From assembly GCF_011320225.1 (NCBI RefSeq), contig NZ_JAAOEN010000001.1, positions 124,001 through 188,000 of the forward strand: DNA of 64,000 nt, written 5' to 3'. Each line of letters begins with the position of its first letter. Within the stretch, counting starts at the first letter, position 1. The position numbers and the translations under genes were made by a program. This document shows positions 40,710 through 49,455 of the stretch, one piece after another. Under the pieces are notes generated by a model, which did not search any database, was not told the origin of the DNA, and saw nothing but the letters and a program-made list of their open reading frames with translations. The stretch comes from Phytoactinopolyspora limicola (GTDB lineage: Bacteria; Actinomycetota; Actinomycetes; Jiangellales; Jiangellaceae).

Positions 40710-41579
40710 TCAGCCGCCGGACACTTTCGTGGCGAGCACCTCGAGTAGCTCCACCTGCTTCTCCGTCGGCACACTGGCCAGGTTCATGTCCCAGTGCACC
40801 TCCGCGGCTCCAACGTCGGCCGCATTCTCGAGGTCGGCCAACGCGGTTGCGACGAAGTTCGCCGCGAAGGCCACCGGCTCCCGGTCAGGGTGGGCACATC
40901 TCAGCACGACCGGCCCGATTCCACCGGCGTCCCGGTACCAACCGATCTCGTTGCGGGTGTCCGCCCACGTCCGGACGGCCCCGATGAATCCATCTGCGAG
41001 CCGCGCCGCACGTTCGACCGCCGGCCGCGCAACCGCGCCGATGTAGATCGGCAGTTGGCCGGACGGCTTGGGGCCCACGATGGACAATGGCAACTGGTAT
41101 CGGGCACCCTCGAATTGGACGGGATCGGGTGCCCAACATGCCCGCAAGGCGGCCACGTACTCCTCGAATCCTCGACCCCGCCGGCTCATGGCCACCCCCG
41201 TGGCGGTGAACTCCTCTGGTAGCCAGCCTTGGCCTAGCCCGACGTCGAGGCGGCCACCGGAAAGTGCGTCCAGCGTGGCCAGGCGGCGGGCCAGGATGAT
41301 CGGCGGCTGGAACAGGGCGATCATGACGGCGGTCCCGACGCGGACCCGGGTGGTACTAGCAGCAGCCCAGGTCAGAGCTTCGATCGGATCCCATACGTGG
41401 GAAGCCGGGAGCCCCGCATCGTTGCTCCATTCCGGGCCGGCGGGCAGCAGTAGCCGCTCCGAGACGGACACGCTGTGATAGCCCAGCCGCTCGGCCGCCG
41501 CGGCTACCGTCGTGATGGCCTGCGGGCCCGCGTACGGCCCGAAGGTCGGCAGGCCGATCCCCATCCGTGGCAACGTCAT
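40710..41579 (-). CDS. LLM-class (F420-dependent type) oxidoreductase
   Basis: 289 residues with a luciferase-like TIM barrel. PRMGIGLPTFGPYAG opens the fold; VRVGTAVMIALFQPPIILARRLATLD and GGRLDVGLGQGW are the family's conserved barrel segments. The actinobacterial setting makes F420 a likely cofactor over FMN, but this is inference. ATG 41579 is used. The divergent YCII gene starts 190 bases away, so the two do not clearly share control. Substrate unknown. Confidence 0.92.
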   Translation of the reverse strand: MTLPRMGIGLPTFGPYAGPQAITTVAAAAERLGYHSVSVSERLLLPAGPEWSNDAGLPASHVWDPIEALTWAAASTTRVRVGTAVMIALFQPPIILARRLATLDALSGGRLDVGLGQGWLPEEFTATGVAMSRRGRGFEEYVAALRACWAPDPVQFEGARYQLPLSIVGPKPSGQLPIYIGAVARPAVERAARLADGFIGAVRTWADTRNEIGWYRDAGGIGPVVLRCAHPDREPVAFAANFVATALADLENAADVGAAEVHWDMNLASVPTEKQVELLEVLATKVSGG

Positions 41580-41768
41580 CGTCGTCTCCGTTTCCTGTAC
41601 TCCTCGTCGATGGTGGCGACCGGCGAGGCACCGGTCTCGAAACGGAGTCGGTTCCCAGCGCCGGATCTTGCGCCCAGCTCGCCACGTGATGTCAAGACCA
41701 CGCCGCCCGCACCGACCTACCGTTGAGACGTGCCCATCCGTGCGGGCACCCCGAATGAAGGAGACACC

Positions 41769-42137
41769 GTGAAATTCCTGCTGATCATGCACATGAATCC
41801 ACAGATCTTCGAGTCACTCACCGAGGAAGAACGCAACGCGGTGATGGACGGCCACGGAAAGTTCATCGAGACGATCCAGCAGTCTGGTGAGATGATCGGC
41901 ACCCAGGCTCTGGCCGACCCTTCCACCAGCTGTGTGGTGCGGGTCCGGGATGGTCTACCCGCGGTCACCGACGGTCCGTACCTAGAATCCAAAGAACACC
42001 TGGCCGGGTTCTACCTTGTGGACTGCGAGAGCAAGGAACGGGCGATCGAGCTGGCCGCCATGATCCCCGACGCCGCTCTGGACGGCCTGGGGATCGAGGT
42101 GCGTCCGGTGATGTTCTCTGCCGGGATGGAGATGTGA
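41769..42137 (+). CDS. YCII/DGPF-domain protein
   Basis: 122 residues. The DGPF hallmark appears as VTDGPYLESKEHLAGFYLVDC, following an MKFLLIMHMNP-type start. GTG 41769 is preceded by AAGGAGACACC. DGPF proteins are the standard genomic partners of ECF42-type sigma factors, and here the sigma factor gene starts 17 bases downstream. Its biochemical role is unknown; a YciI-like fold suggests small-molecule binding or a redox-sensing function. Confidence 0.92.
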   Translation: MKFLLIMHMNPQIFESLTEEERNAVMDGHGKFIETIQQSGEMIGTQALADPSTSCVVRVRDGLPAVTDGPYLESKEHLAGFYLVDCESKERAIELAAMIPDAALDGLGIEVRPVMFSAGMEM

Positions 42138-42153
42138 TCCGCTGACCGCCGAC

Positions 42154-43416
42154 GTGGAGATCGAGGTCCTGCTGCGCCGGCTGGCGCCGCAGGTCCTCGG
42201 CACGCTCACCCGCCGGTATCAGCAGTTCGACGCCTGTGAGGACGCGGTGCAAGATGCCCTGCTGGCCGCGGCCGAACGCTGGCCGCAGAGCGGCGTTCCC
42301 GATAACCCACGCGGCTGGCTGACCACCGTGGCGGCCCGCCGGTTCGTCGACCACATCCGTAGTGAACAGGCGAGACGGAGACGCGAGGCGGCGGCCGCGG
42401 CACTAGAGCCGCCGGACGAGTTTCTCGATCCGGAGCTCGACGGAGAACAACCGGGTAGCCGGGACGACACCCTCAGCCTCTTGTTCCTGTGTTGCCATCC
42501 GGTGCTCACACCGGCCTCACAGGTGGCGCTGACCCTCCGCGCCGTCGGTGGGCTGACCACCGCCCAGATCGCCCAGGCGTTCCTGGTCCCGGAGGCCACC
42601 ATGGCGCCCCGGATCAGCCGGGCCAAACAACGCATCAAGGCGGCGGGGGCCAGCTTCCGGATGCCATCGGAGCGGGAGTGGCCGGAGCGCCTCGCCGCGG
42701 TGTTGCAGGTGCTCTACTTGATGTTCAACGAAGGCTACGCCGCTACGTCGGGCCCGGAGCTGCAACGGCACGAACTCACCCGGGAGGCGATCCGGCTCAC
42801 CCGAGCGGTCCACCACCTCCTGCCCGACGACGGCGAGGTCGCGGGTCTGCTGGCCCTCATGGTGCTCACCGATGCCAGGAGCGCGGCGCGCACCGATGAG
42901 CATGGAACGCTGATCCCGCTCGCCGAACAAGATCGCGCGCTGTGGGACACCAGGCTGATCGAGGAAGGGAGCCAGCTGATTACTACCGCGATGTCGACGT
43001 CCCAGCTCGGGCCCTACCAGCTCCAGGCCGCGATCGCCGCCGTCCACGTACAGGCACCAACAGCCGATGACACCAACTGGTACGAGATCAGCGTGCTCTA
43101 TCAGATCCTCAGTCGGATCGCTCCCAACCCGATGGTCACACTCAACCACGCCATCGCGGTCGCCATGACCCGCGGGCCGACGGCCGGCCTCGACGTGCTC
43201 GACACCCTCCGGACCGACCACCGGATGACCCGGCATCATCGATACCACGCGGTCCGTGCCCACCTGCTCGAACAGGCCGGTGACCGGTTGGCCGCACGGG
43301 ATGCCTACCGGACCGCAGCTCGGTTGGCGACCAGCATCCCGGAACAACGCTACCTCCGGTCGCGCGTCGCACGGATCCCGACGGACGCCGTCGAGAAGAT
43401 CGGCGAGAACTCTTGA
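42154..43416 (+). CDS. ECF RNA polymerase sigma factor, ECF42/DUF6596 type
   Basis: 420 residues. Sigma region 2 (YQQFDACEDAVQDALLAAAERW) and region 4 (LTLRAVGGLTTAQIAQAFLVPEATMAPRISRAKQRIK) are followed by a long C-terminal helical domain with TPR-like character and LYLMFNEGYAATSG, the DUF6596 signature. ECF42 factors lack a typical anti-sigma factor and are controlled through this C-terminal extension. GTG 42154 is the only reasonable start after the YCII stop. The stop codon lies within the SoxR-like palindrome upstream of the transketolase pair. Confidence 0.93.
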   Translation: MEIEVLLRRLAPQVLGTLTRRYQQFDACEDAVQDALLAAAERWPQSGVPDNPRGWLTTVAARRFVDHIRSEQARRRREAAAAALEPPDEFLDPELDGEQPGSRDDTLSLLFLCCHPVLTPASQVALTLRAVGGLTTAQIAQAFLVPEATMAPRISRAKQRIKAAGASFRMPSEREWPERLAAVLQVLYLMFNEGYAATSGPELQRHELTREAIRLTRAVHHLLPDDGEVAGLLALMVLTDARSAARTDEHGTLIPLAEQDRALWDTRLIEEGSQLITTAMSTSQLGPYQLQAAIAAVHVQAPTADDTNWYEISVLYQILSRIAPNPMVTLNHAIAVAMTRGPTAGLDVLDTLRTDHRMTRHHRYHAVRAHLLEQAGDRLAARDAYRTAARLATSIPEQRYLRSRVARIPTDAVEKIGENS

Positions 43417-43435
43417 CCTCAACCATAGTTGAGGT
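43416..43435. promoter_or_regulatory. SoxR/MerR-like operator upstream of the transketolase pair
   Basis: ACCTCAACCATAGTTGAGGT is a perfect 8+8 inverted repeat with a 4-base spacer, overlapping a TTGACC -35-like hexamer at 43413. Known SoxR sites have the form CCTCAAG-N4-CTTGAGG. Position inside a promoter is typical of MerR-family activators. The start of the transketolase gene is 15 bases downstream. No MerR gene is in the window. Confidence 0.5.
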
Positions 43436-43450
43436 TGCAGAGTCGTCAAC

Positions 43451-44143
43451 ATGACCCAGATGACCACCGCTGCCACGTACGCCGACCTGGCACCGTTGAT
43501 GTCTCGCCTGACCGGCGCGGAGAAACACACACCCAGCGCCACCTCCACCCTGGACGTGCTCTGGGTACTGTACGACAGGATCCTGCGCATCGATCCCCAA
43601 GCCCCCGACGATCCCGACCGCGACCGTTTCCTCCTGTCCAAGGGTCACGGGCCGATGGCCTACTACGCCGTGCTCGCCGCCCACGGCTTCTTTCCGGCCG
43701 AATGGCTATCCGGGTTCGCCGGCCCGGACTCCCGCCTCGGGCACCACCCCGACCGGCAGCTCCTGCCCGGCGTCGAGATCTCCAGCGGCTCCCTCGGACA
43801 CGGGCTGGGGACGGCGACCGGACTGGCGCTCGGCCTGCGCGCACAGGGCAATCCGGCGAAGACGTTCGTCCTGGTCGGCGACGCAGAGTTGGATGAGGGG
43901 AGCAACCATGAGGCCATCGTGGTCGCCGCCGCATATGAACTCGACACGCTGACCACCATCGTCGTGGACAACAACTCGGCATCACTCGGCTGGCCCGGAG
44001 GAATCGCTCAGCGCTTCGAGCTCGAAGGATGGTCTACCTCGACGGTCGATGGCCGTGACCACGAGGCATTGGCCGCAGCACTGTCCACCCGTGCACCACG
44101 ACAGCCCAGAGCCGTCGTCGCCGTCGTCGAACCCAAGGGCTGA
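43451..44143 (+). CDS. transketolase, N-terminal (TPP-binding) subunit
   Basis: 230 residues. The thiamine diphosphate-binding motif is GDAELDEGSNHEAIVVAAAYELDTLTTIVVDNN (GDG-type motif, here GDA), with FLLSKGHGPMAYYAVLA and EISSGSLGHGLGTATGLALG as in stand-alone split transketolases. It would form a heterodimer with the next gene product and move two-carbon ketol units. Gap to the C-terminal subunit is two bases. ATG 43451 lies just after the SoxR-like palindrome, so the pair may be stress- or metabolite-induced. Confidence 0.92.
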   Translation: MTQMTTAATYADLAPLMSRLTGAEKHTPSATSTLDVLWVLYDRILRIDPQAPDDPDRDRFLLSKGHGPMAYYAVLAAHGFFPAEWLSGFAGPDSRLGHHPDRQLLPGVEISSGSLGHGLGTATGLALGLRAQGNPAKTFVLVGDAELDEGSNHEAIVVAAAYELDTLTTIVVDNNSASLGWPGGIAQRFELEGWSTSTVDGRDHEALAAALSTRAPRQPRAVVAVVEPKG

Positions 44144-44145
44144 TC

Positions 44146-45048
44146 ATGCGCCATCGATTCGCCGCTGTCACCACCGAGTTGCTCGACGACGTTCCTCAGC
44201 TCGCCGTCGTTCTGGCAGACATCTCCACCGAGCTGTTCGAGCAAGCCGCCAGCCGGCACCAGAGCCGCGTGATCAATGTGGGCATCCGGGAACAGGCTCT
44301 CATCGGCTCCACCGCCGGCCTGGCGCTGTCCGGGCTACGTCCCATCGCCCATACCTACGCGCCATTTCTCATCGAGCGCCCGTTCGAGCAGGTGAAGGTC
44401 GACCTCGGCCACCAAGACCTGGGGGCGATCCTGGTGAGCGTCGGCGCCACCTACGACGAACCACGATACGGCTACACCCACCACGCACCAGGCGACGTCG
44501 CCCTCATCGACACCCTCCCCCAATGGACCGTGCACGTACCCGGGCATCCCGACGAGGTCGACACTCTGCTGCGCCAGGCCGTCGCCGATGACAACCGCGT
44601 CTACATCCGGCTCTCGACCCAGACGAACCACAGGCCGCAATCGGTGGGCGACGGGCAGTTCAGCGTTATACGCAAAGGAACAGGCCCCACTGTGGTGGCC
44701 GTTGGTCCGATGCTGGACCGAGTTCTAGAGGCGACGTCGGATCTCGACGTCACCGTGCTGTATGCGGCGACGGTGCGACCATTCGACGCGGCGACGCTCC
44801 GGTTCGTCCTGGCCGAACCGGCGGTCGTCCTGGTCGAGCCGTACCTGCGCGGCACGTCGTCGGCGCGGGTATCCGAAGCCCTCGTAGACCTGCCACACCG
44901 GCTGCTCGCCCTCGGCGCACCACCACACACGGCCCGCCGATACGGCACCCCGGCCGACCACGACGCCGAGTATGGCCTCGACCCGGCCGGGCTGCGCGCC
45001 AGCATCAGCCGGTTCGTCGCACACGAATCGACGTTCTCGACGTCGTGA
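44146..45048 (+). CDS. transketolase, C-terminal (pyrimidine-binding) subunit
   Basis: 300 residues. VINVGIREQALIGSTAGLALSG holds the catalytic Glu that activates thiamine diphosphate; HTYAPFLIERPFEQVKVDLG and ATYDEPRYGYTHHAPGD are the family's conserved blocks. The C-terminal third (from about residue 185) is the transketolase C-domain. Together with the preceding gene it equals one full transketolase. No sugar-phosphate pathway genes adjoin, so the substrate pair is unknown. Confidence 0.92.
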   Translation: MRHRFAAVTTELLDDVPQLAVVLADISTELFEQAASRHQSRVINVGIREQALIGSTAGLALSGLRPIAHTYAPFLIERPFEQVKVDLGHQDLGAILVSVGATYDEPRYGYTHHAPGDVALIDTLPQWTVHVPGHPDEVDTLLRQAVADDNRVYIRLSTQTNHRPQSVGDGQFSVIRKGTGPTVVAVGPMLDRVLEATSDLDVTVLYAATVRPFDAATLRFVLAEPAVVLVEPYLRGTSSARVSEALVDLPHRLLALGAPPHTARRYGTPADHDAEYGLDPAGLRASISRFVAHESTFSTS

Positions 45049-45088
45049 GGCGGATACTCGTCGTGCCGTCGCCCAAGGCAGGACATGA

Positions 45089-45334
45089 CGTGCCACCCTT
45101 GAGAGGAATCCGACCGTCCGCTCCACCCGCTCGCCGTATGCCGGCACACCCTGGGAGCACGTCCTGGCCACCAGCCCGAATCCGCATACTCCCACCTTTG
45201 GTGCGGCCATCGAGCAGGCACTCGTACCAACCGAGGCGGCGCGGCTCGAGGCGCACCTCCGACCGCTGATCGAGCGATCGCGGCCAGGGCGGCTGCGCCG
45301 CGCCGGCGCCTACGTCTCCGCCATCCGGCCCTGA
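45089..45334 (+). pseudogene. C-terminal remnant of a SAM-dependent methyltransferase (tentative)
   Basis: An 81-codon frame with no start codon ends at TGA 45332-45334. Its translation includes PWEHVLATSPNPHTPTFGA, LEAHLRPLIERSRPG and AYVSAIRP, resembling the last 70-80 residues of small class I methyltransferases (NPHTPTL...HLRPLVE...AYLTA). No SAM motif survives upstream. Rest of 45049-45522: the bases to 45088 hold nothing identifiable, and 45335-45522 holds the GntP promoter region. Confidence 0.42.
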
Positions 45335-45428
45335 GCTGCCCGCGCACCGTCATCGCGGCCGCGGTTGGCTCGGCTGGCGCCTCGACGGGATTCTGCACCC
45401 ATCACCATAGATGCACTATTCGCTCATG

Positions 45429-45442
45429 TTACTTACCAGTAA
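45429..45442. promoter_or_regulatory. inverted repeat upstream of the GntP operon
   Basis: TTACT-TACC-AGTAA is an exact 5+5 inverted repeat in AT-richer sequence 80 bases before the GntP start. It is a candidate site for the DeoR-family regulator at 49456, which is the last gene of the operon. Confidence 0.3.
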
Positions 45443-45522
45443 TGCTTGAATCGCGCAGTTAGATCCGGCATGATGACGCGACGAAACACCCCACCATGTC
45501 CCGCTCATGCAGGAGGATCGAC

Positions 45523-46998
45523 GTGGATCTGCAACTGCTGGCGGCACTCGTCCTCGGGATCGCCACCATCGTCGTACTGGTGTTGTGGACTCGGCTGGAC
45601 GCGTTCGTCGCCCTGCTCCTCGCCGCATTGGTGATCGGATTCGTGGCCGGTTCACCTGCCACGGACACACTCGACTCGATCACCAGTGGCTTCGGCGCCA
45701 CCATGGGCTCTATCGGCATCGTCATCGGCCTCGGGGTGGCCGTCGGCAAGATACTCGAAGTCTCCGGTGCCGCGGATGCTCTCGCCCGCAAGTTCGTCGC
45801 GGCACTCGGCCGTGGGCGAGAACCCTGGGCGATGGCCGGCACCGGCGGCCTGGTGTCCATCCCGGTCTTCTGCGACTCCGGCTACGTGATCATGAACCCA
45901 CTGGCCCGCTCCATCGCCCGCCGCAAAGGGGCCGGCTACGTCACGCTGGCGCTCGCGCTCGGCTGCGGGATGACGCTCACCCACCACCTCGTGCCGCCCA
46001 CACCTGGCCCGCTCGCCGTCGCCGGCATCATCGGCGCCGACCTCGGCGGACTGATCCTGGCTGGGCTCGTATTCACCGTCCTGCTCATGCCGATCGTCGT
46101 TATGTACGCCCGGTGGGTCGGGCCCCGGCTGGAGCCGCATGTGGTCCCGGAGGTGCGCGAGGCGGTCTACAGCTCGGTCAGCAGCCCGGTCAGCAGCTCG
46201 GTCAGCAGTGCCGCGGCGCCGTCCGGCAGCCCTGCCGCCGGCGGCGACGACGACCAGGTCGCCCATGCCCTCGGCGAACCTCCGACCGGCGGCAAACCAC
46301 ACCGGATGACCGCGGGTCTGGCGTCCCTGCCGCTGCTGGTCCCTCTGCTGCTCATCGTCGCCAACACGGTCACGACCGCCATCGACCGCAACCGCCAGGG
46401 AGTCTTGGCCGGCGCGGACGACTACGAGCCGGCGCGGGTAGCCGAGGTGATGTCGTTCATCGGCAGCCCGGTGGTCGCGCTGATCATCGGAATCCTGCTG
46501 GCCGTCTACGTCCTGCTGCCCAAATGGACCACCCGGACGCAGGTTGGTGGCTGGCTGGCCCAGGCCGCCGCAGCCGCCGGGCTCATCCTCCTCATCACCG
46601 GTGCCGGTGGCGCGCTAGGTCAGGTCCTGCGCGACTCCGGGGTTGGCGACGAGCTGGCCGACACGATCTCATCGTGGAACCTTCCCGGGGTGTTGGTGCC
46701 GTTCCTGGTCGCCTCGCTGGTCCGGCTGGCGCAGGGCTCCGGCACGGTCGCCATGATCACCGCAGCGTCGGTGTCGGCGCCGCTGGTGGTCGGCCTCGGC
46801 ATCTCGCCGGTGGCGGCCGCGCTCGCCTGCTGCGCCGGGTCGATGGTGTTCAGCTACTTCAACGACTCCTACTTCTGGGTGGTCACCCGCTTCACCGGGT
46901 TGGACGGGCTCGCCGCCATCCGCGGCTGGTCCGGCATCACCACCGCGGTATGGCTCGGTTCGCTACCGCTGCTGTTGATCGCGAGTGCCATCCTGTGA
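45523..46998 (+). CDS. GntP-family gluconate/sugar-acid permease
   Basis: 491 residues from GTG 45523, which has AGGAGGATCGAC upstream. About twelve membrane helices. GntP landmarks include SGFGATMGSIGIVIGLGVAVGK, IPVFCDSGYVIMNPLA and VRLAQGSGTVAMITAAS. An unusual Ser/Ala-rich hydrophilic loop with SSVSS repeats (about residues 205-245) splits the helices. GntP carriers import aldonates such as gluconate. With the kinase and PdxA2 that follow, the likely cargo is D-threonate or D-erythronate. Overlaps the kinase by four bases (GTGA). Confidence 0.92.
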   Translation: MDLQLLAALVLGIATIVVLVLWTRLDAFVALLLAALVIGFVAGSPATDTLDSITSGFGATMGSIGIVIGLGVAVGKILEVSGAADALARKFVAALGRGREPWAMAGTGGLVSIPVFCDSGYVIMNPLARSIARRKGAGYVTLALALGCGMTLTHHLVPPTPGPLAVAGIIGADLGGLILAGLVFTVLLMPIVVMYARWVGPRLEPHVVPEVREAVYSSVSSPVSSSVSSAAAPSGSPAAGGDDDQVAHALGEPPTGGKPHRMTAGLASLPLLVPLLLIVANTVTTAIDRNRQGVLAGADDYEPARVAEVMSFIGSPVVALIIGILLAVYVLLPKWTTRTQVGGWLAQAAAAAGLILLITGAGGALGQVLRDSGVGDELADTISSWNLPGVLVPFLVASLVRLAQGSGTVAMITAASVSAPLVVGLGISPVAAALACCAGSMVFSYFNDSYFWVVTRFTGLDGLAAIRGWSGITTAVWLGSLPLLLIASAIL

Positions 46999-48386
46999 CG
47001 AACATCGGCGTGACGGACAATGGCGATGTGGCCGGCAACACGGTCCTCGTCGTCGCGGACGATCTCACGGGGGCGAACGCCACCGCCGCGGGGTTCGCCC
47101 GGGCCGGCTTGCGCGCGGTCACGGTTGGTGCCGACCAAGGGCCGGACGTGGTCGCCGAGTTCGCGTCCCGGTTCGATGCCGTGGTGGCCAGCACCGACAG
47201 CCGCCACGAGCCACCCGAACGGGCCGCCGCACTGGTCACGTCGGTCATCCGGGCCGGCTGGCCGGCCCGACTGGTGAGCAACCGGATCGACTCCACCCTC
47301 CGGGGCAACGTCGGCGCGAGCACCGCCGCGGCGCTACGAGCGGTGGCCGAGGAGTCGGGGCGCCGTGCGGTCGCACTCTGCGCCCCAGCACACCCGGACG
47401 CCGGCCGGCACACCGTCGAAGGCACTCAGCTCCTCGACGGCGTCCGCCTCGAACACACCGAACTCGCCCACGACCCCCGCACGCCGGTGCGGCACTCGGC
47501 CATCGAGGCGATCATCGCTGAGCAAGCCGACCTGCGGGTGGCCCACCTGCCGCTGTCGGTGGTCACCAACAACGATCACCAACTCGCCGAGGCGCTGACC
47601 GGTGCGGTGGCCGACGGCGCCGACGTGGTCGTCGCCGACGCGATCACGACGGCACACTTGCGGCGGATCGCGCACGCAGCCGCGGCCGTCGAAGCCGACG
47701 AGATGATCTGGGTCAGCGTCGACTCCGGACCCGCGTCGGTAGCGTTGGCCACGGCGTTCGGGGTCACCGGCGATTCCGCGGGCGCTCCCCTGCTGGCGGT
47801 CTCCGGCTCGGCTACCCGGCTCACCCGCACCCAACTGGCAACCCTCCGCGCCGACCGGGCGGTCACCGTGGTGAAGGCGGCACCAGCCGGCAACGCCGGA
47901 TCCGTCGTACCCGACGTCGACGCCACCGCCCACGCCCTCGACGCCGCGCTGGCGGCAGCGGGCCCCGGCGACGTCGTCATCGTCGCCACCGTGCTGGAGG
48001 ACGGCGACGTCGCCGACATCAGCGCCGACGACGCCACGCTGGTGCCGGTCGCGCTGGCCCGGGCGGTGCGCAGGGTGCTGGAGCAGCGCACCATCGACGG
48101 CCTGTTCTCCACCGGAGGCGATGTCACCGCCGCGCTGTTCACCGAGCTCGGCGCACACGGGCTCGACGTCGAGCTCGAAGTCGAACCGCTCGCCGTCGCG
48201 GGAACGTTCGTCGGCGGACCGTGGGCCGGTCTTCCCGTCGCCACCAAGGGCGGGCTGATCGGCTCCACCACCACTATCGCGGCCTGCCTCGATCACCTGC
48301 GGCAGGCCGCCACCACCACACGAAGGCATGTGCGAGCCGCACAATCGCGGCTGTCGTTCACTACGCCGCTCAGGAGGACACCATGA
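46995..48386 (+). CDS. four-carbon acid sugar kinase (DUF1537; DtnK/OtnK-like)
   Basis: 463 residues. The N-domain shows VLVVADDLTGANATAAGFARAG (DDLTG substrate motif) and RIDSTLRGNVG; the C-domain ends with FSTGGDVTAALFTELG and TKGGLIGSTTTI, the nucleotide-binding part. Characterised members phosphorylate D-threonate, D-erythronate or related acids at O4. GTG 46995 overlaps the permease stop, and the stop overlaps the PdxA2 start (ATGA). The pairing with PdxA2 favours a DtnK-type role: D-threonate to D-threonate 4-phosphate. Confidence 0.93.
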   Translation: MTNIGVTDNGDVAGNTVLVVADDLTGANATAAGFARAGLRAVTVGADQGPDVVAEFASRFDAVVASTDSRHEPPERAAALVTSVIRAGWPARLVSNRIDSTLRGNVGASTAAALRAVAEESGRRAVALCAPAHPDAGRHTVEGTQLLDGVRLEHTELAHDPRTPVRHSAIEAIIAEQADLRVAHLPLSVVTNNDHQLAEALTGAVADGADVVVADAITTAHLRRIAHAAAAVEADEMIWVSVDSGPASVALATAFGVTGDSAGAPLLAVSGSATRLTRTQLATLRADRAVTVVKAAPAGNAGSVVPDVDATAHALDAALAAAGPGDVVIVATVLEDGDVADISADDATLVPVALARAVRRVLEQRTIDGLFSTGGDVTAALFTELGAHGLDVELEVEPLAVAGTFVGGPWAGLPVATKGGLIGSTTTIAACLDHLRQAATTTRRHVRAAQSRLSFTTPLRRTP

Positions 48387-49423
48387 GCCGCCACGTTCTC
48401 GCCGTCACCGTCGGGGATCCGGTGGGTATCGGACCGGAGATCACCGCCCGCACCCTGGCCGAGGTGGCCGGGCAGGACGGACACCACGGTGTCGCGGTCG
48501 GCGACGCCGAAGCTCTGCGCCGCGGTGCTCGCGCCTGCGGCCTGGACGTCGAGGTGCGCGAGGTTTCCGGGTTCACCACCGCCCCAGCTGGTCCCGGCAC
48601 CATCGACGTGGTCGACATCGGCGTCTTGGGCCGCGACATTCCTGCGTGGGGGGTGGTCGACGGTCGCGCCGGCCGCGCCGCGGTTGTTGCCATCGAGGTC
48701 GCCACCCGCGCCGCCATGGACGGCCAGGTCGCCGGGATCGTCACCGGCCCGATCCACAAGGAGGCGATCTGGGCGGCCGGCTCGCAACATCTCGGCCACA
48801 CCGAGATGCTCGGGGAACTCACCGGCGTCACCCGACAGAACACGATGTTCGTCGTGCGCAATACGGCCGTCGACGGGCATCACCTGCGGATCTTCTTCAC
48901 CACCCGGCACGTGTCGCTACGTCAGGCCCTCGATCAGATCACCGAAGACACCGTCGCCACGGCCATCGGCGAGGCGGCCACCGCTCTTCACGTGTTCGGC
49001 GTCGACCAACCGCGGCTGGCGGTGGCCGCGGTGAACCCCCACGGGGGTGAGAACGGCGCCTTTGGTGATGAGGAGATCGTGCACATCGGACCGGCCTGCG
49101 AGCAGGCCCGGGCCGCCGGGCTCGACGCTGCCGGGCCGATCCCGGCGGACTCCGTGTTCCACCAGGGACTCACCGGCCGCTACGACGGCGTGCTCTCCCA
49201 TTTCCACGACCAGGGCCATATCGCCGCCAAGACCTATGATTTCGATGGGACGATCTCGGTGACCGTGGGCCTGCCGATCCTGCGCACGTCGGTGGACCAC
49301 GGCACCGCGTTCGACATCGCCGGCACCGGGCGGGCCGATCACCACACGATGCTCTCCGCCTACCTGGCCGCCGTCGACTACAGCCCGTTCGTGCCCCGCA
49401 TCCGCGCCACGTACGGGTCCTGA
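48383..49423 (+). CDS. PdxA2-type 4-phospho-D-threonate/erythronate dehydrogenase
   Basis: 346 residues. It is related to PdxA (4-hydroxythreonine-4-phosphate dehydrogenase), with VTVGDPVGIGPEITARTL, GHTEML, AAVNPHGGENGAFGDEE, HDQGHIAAK and the DHGTAFDIAGTG ending; the His residues and Asp are the metal site. In the established DtnK-PdxA2 pathway it oxidises and decarboxylates 4-phospho-D-threonate to dihydroxyacetone phosphate. The gene context makes this far more likely than vitamin B6 synthesis. It overlaps the kinase by four bases. Confidence 0.93.
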   Translation: MSRHVLAVTVGDPVGIGPEITARTLAEVAGQDGHHGVAVGDAEALRRGARACGLDVEVREVSGFTTAPAGPGTIDVVDIGVLGRDIPAWGVVDGRAGRAAVVAIEVATRAAMDGQVAGIVTGPIHKEAIWAAGSQHLGHTEMLGELTGVTRQNTMFVVRNTAVDGHHLRIFFTTRHVSLRQALDQITEDTVATAIGEAATALHVFGVDQPRLAVAAVNPHGGENGAFGDEEIVHIGPACEQARAAGLDAAGPIPADSVFHQGLTGRYDGVLSHFHDQGHIAAKTYDFDGTISVTVGLPILRTSVDHGTAFDIAGTGRADHHTMLSAYLAAVDYSPFVPRIRATYGS

Positions 49424-49455
49424 CCGGCCACGACGACGCGGAGGTCCACACGTTC

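Noticed and set aside
45507-46994. Long N-terminal extension of the four-carbon acid sugar kinase frame
   Set aside because: It overlaps the GntP permease on the same strand, is Arg/Gly/His-rich shadow sequence, and the kinase domain begins after GTG 46995.
48383-49423. Assignment as pdxA for vitamin B6 biosynthesis
   Set aside because: The gene sits in an operon with a DUF1537 kinase and GntP permease, the established context of PdxA2 in four-carbon acid catabolism.
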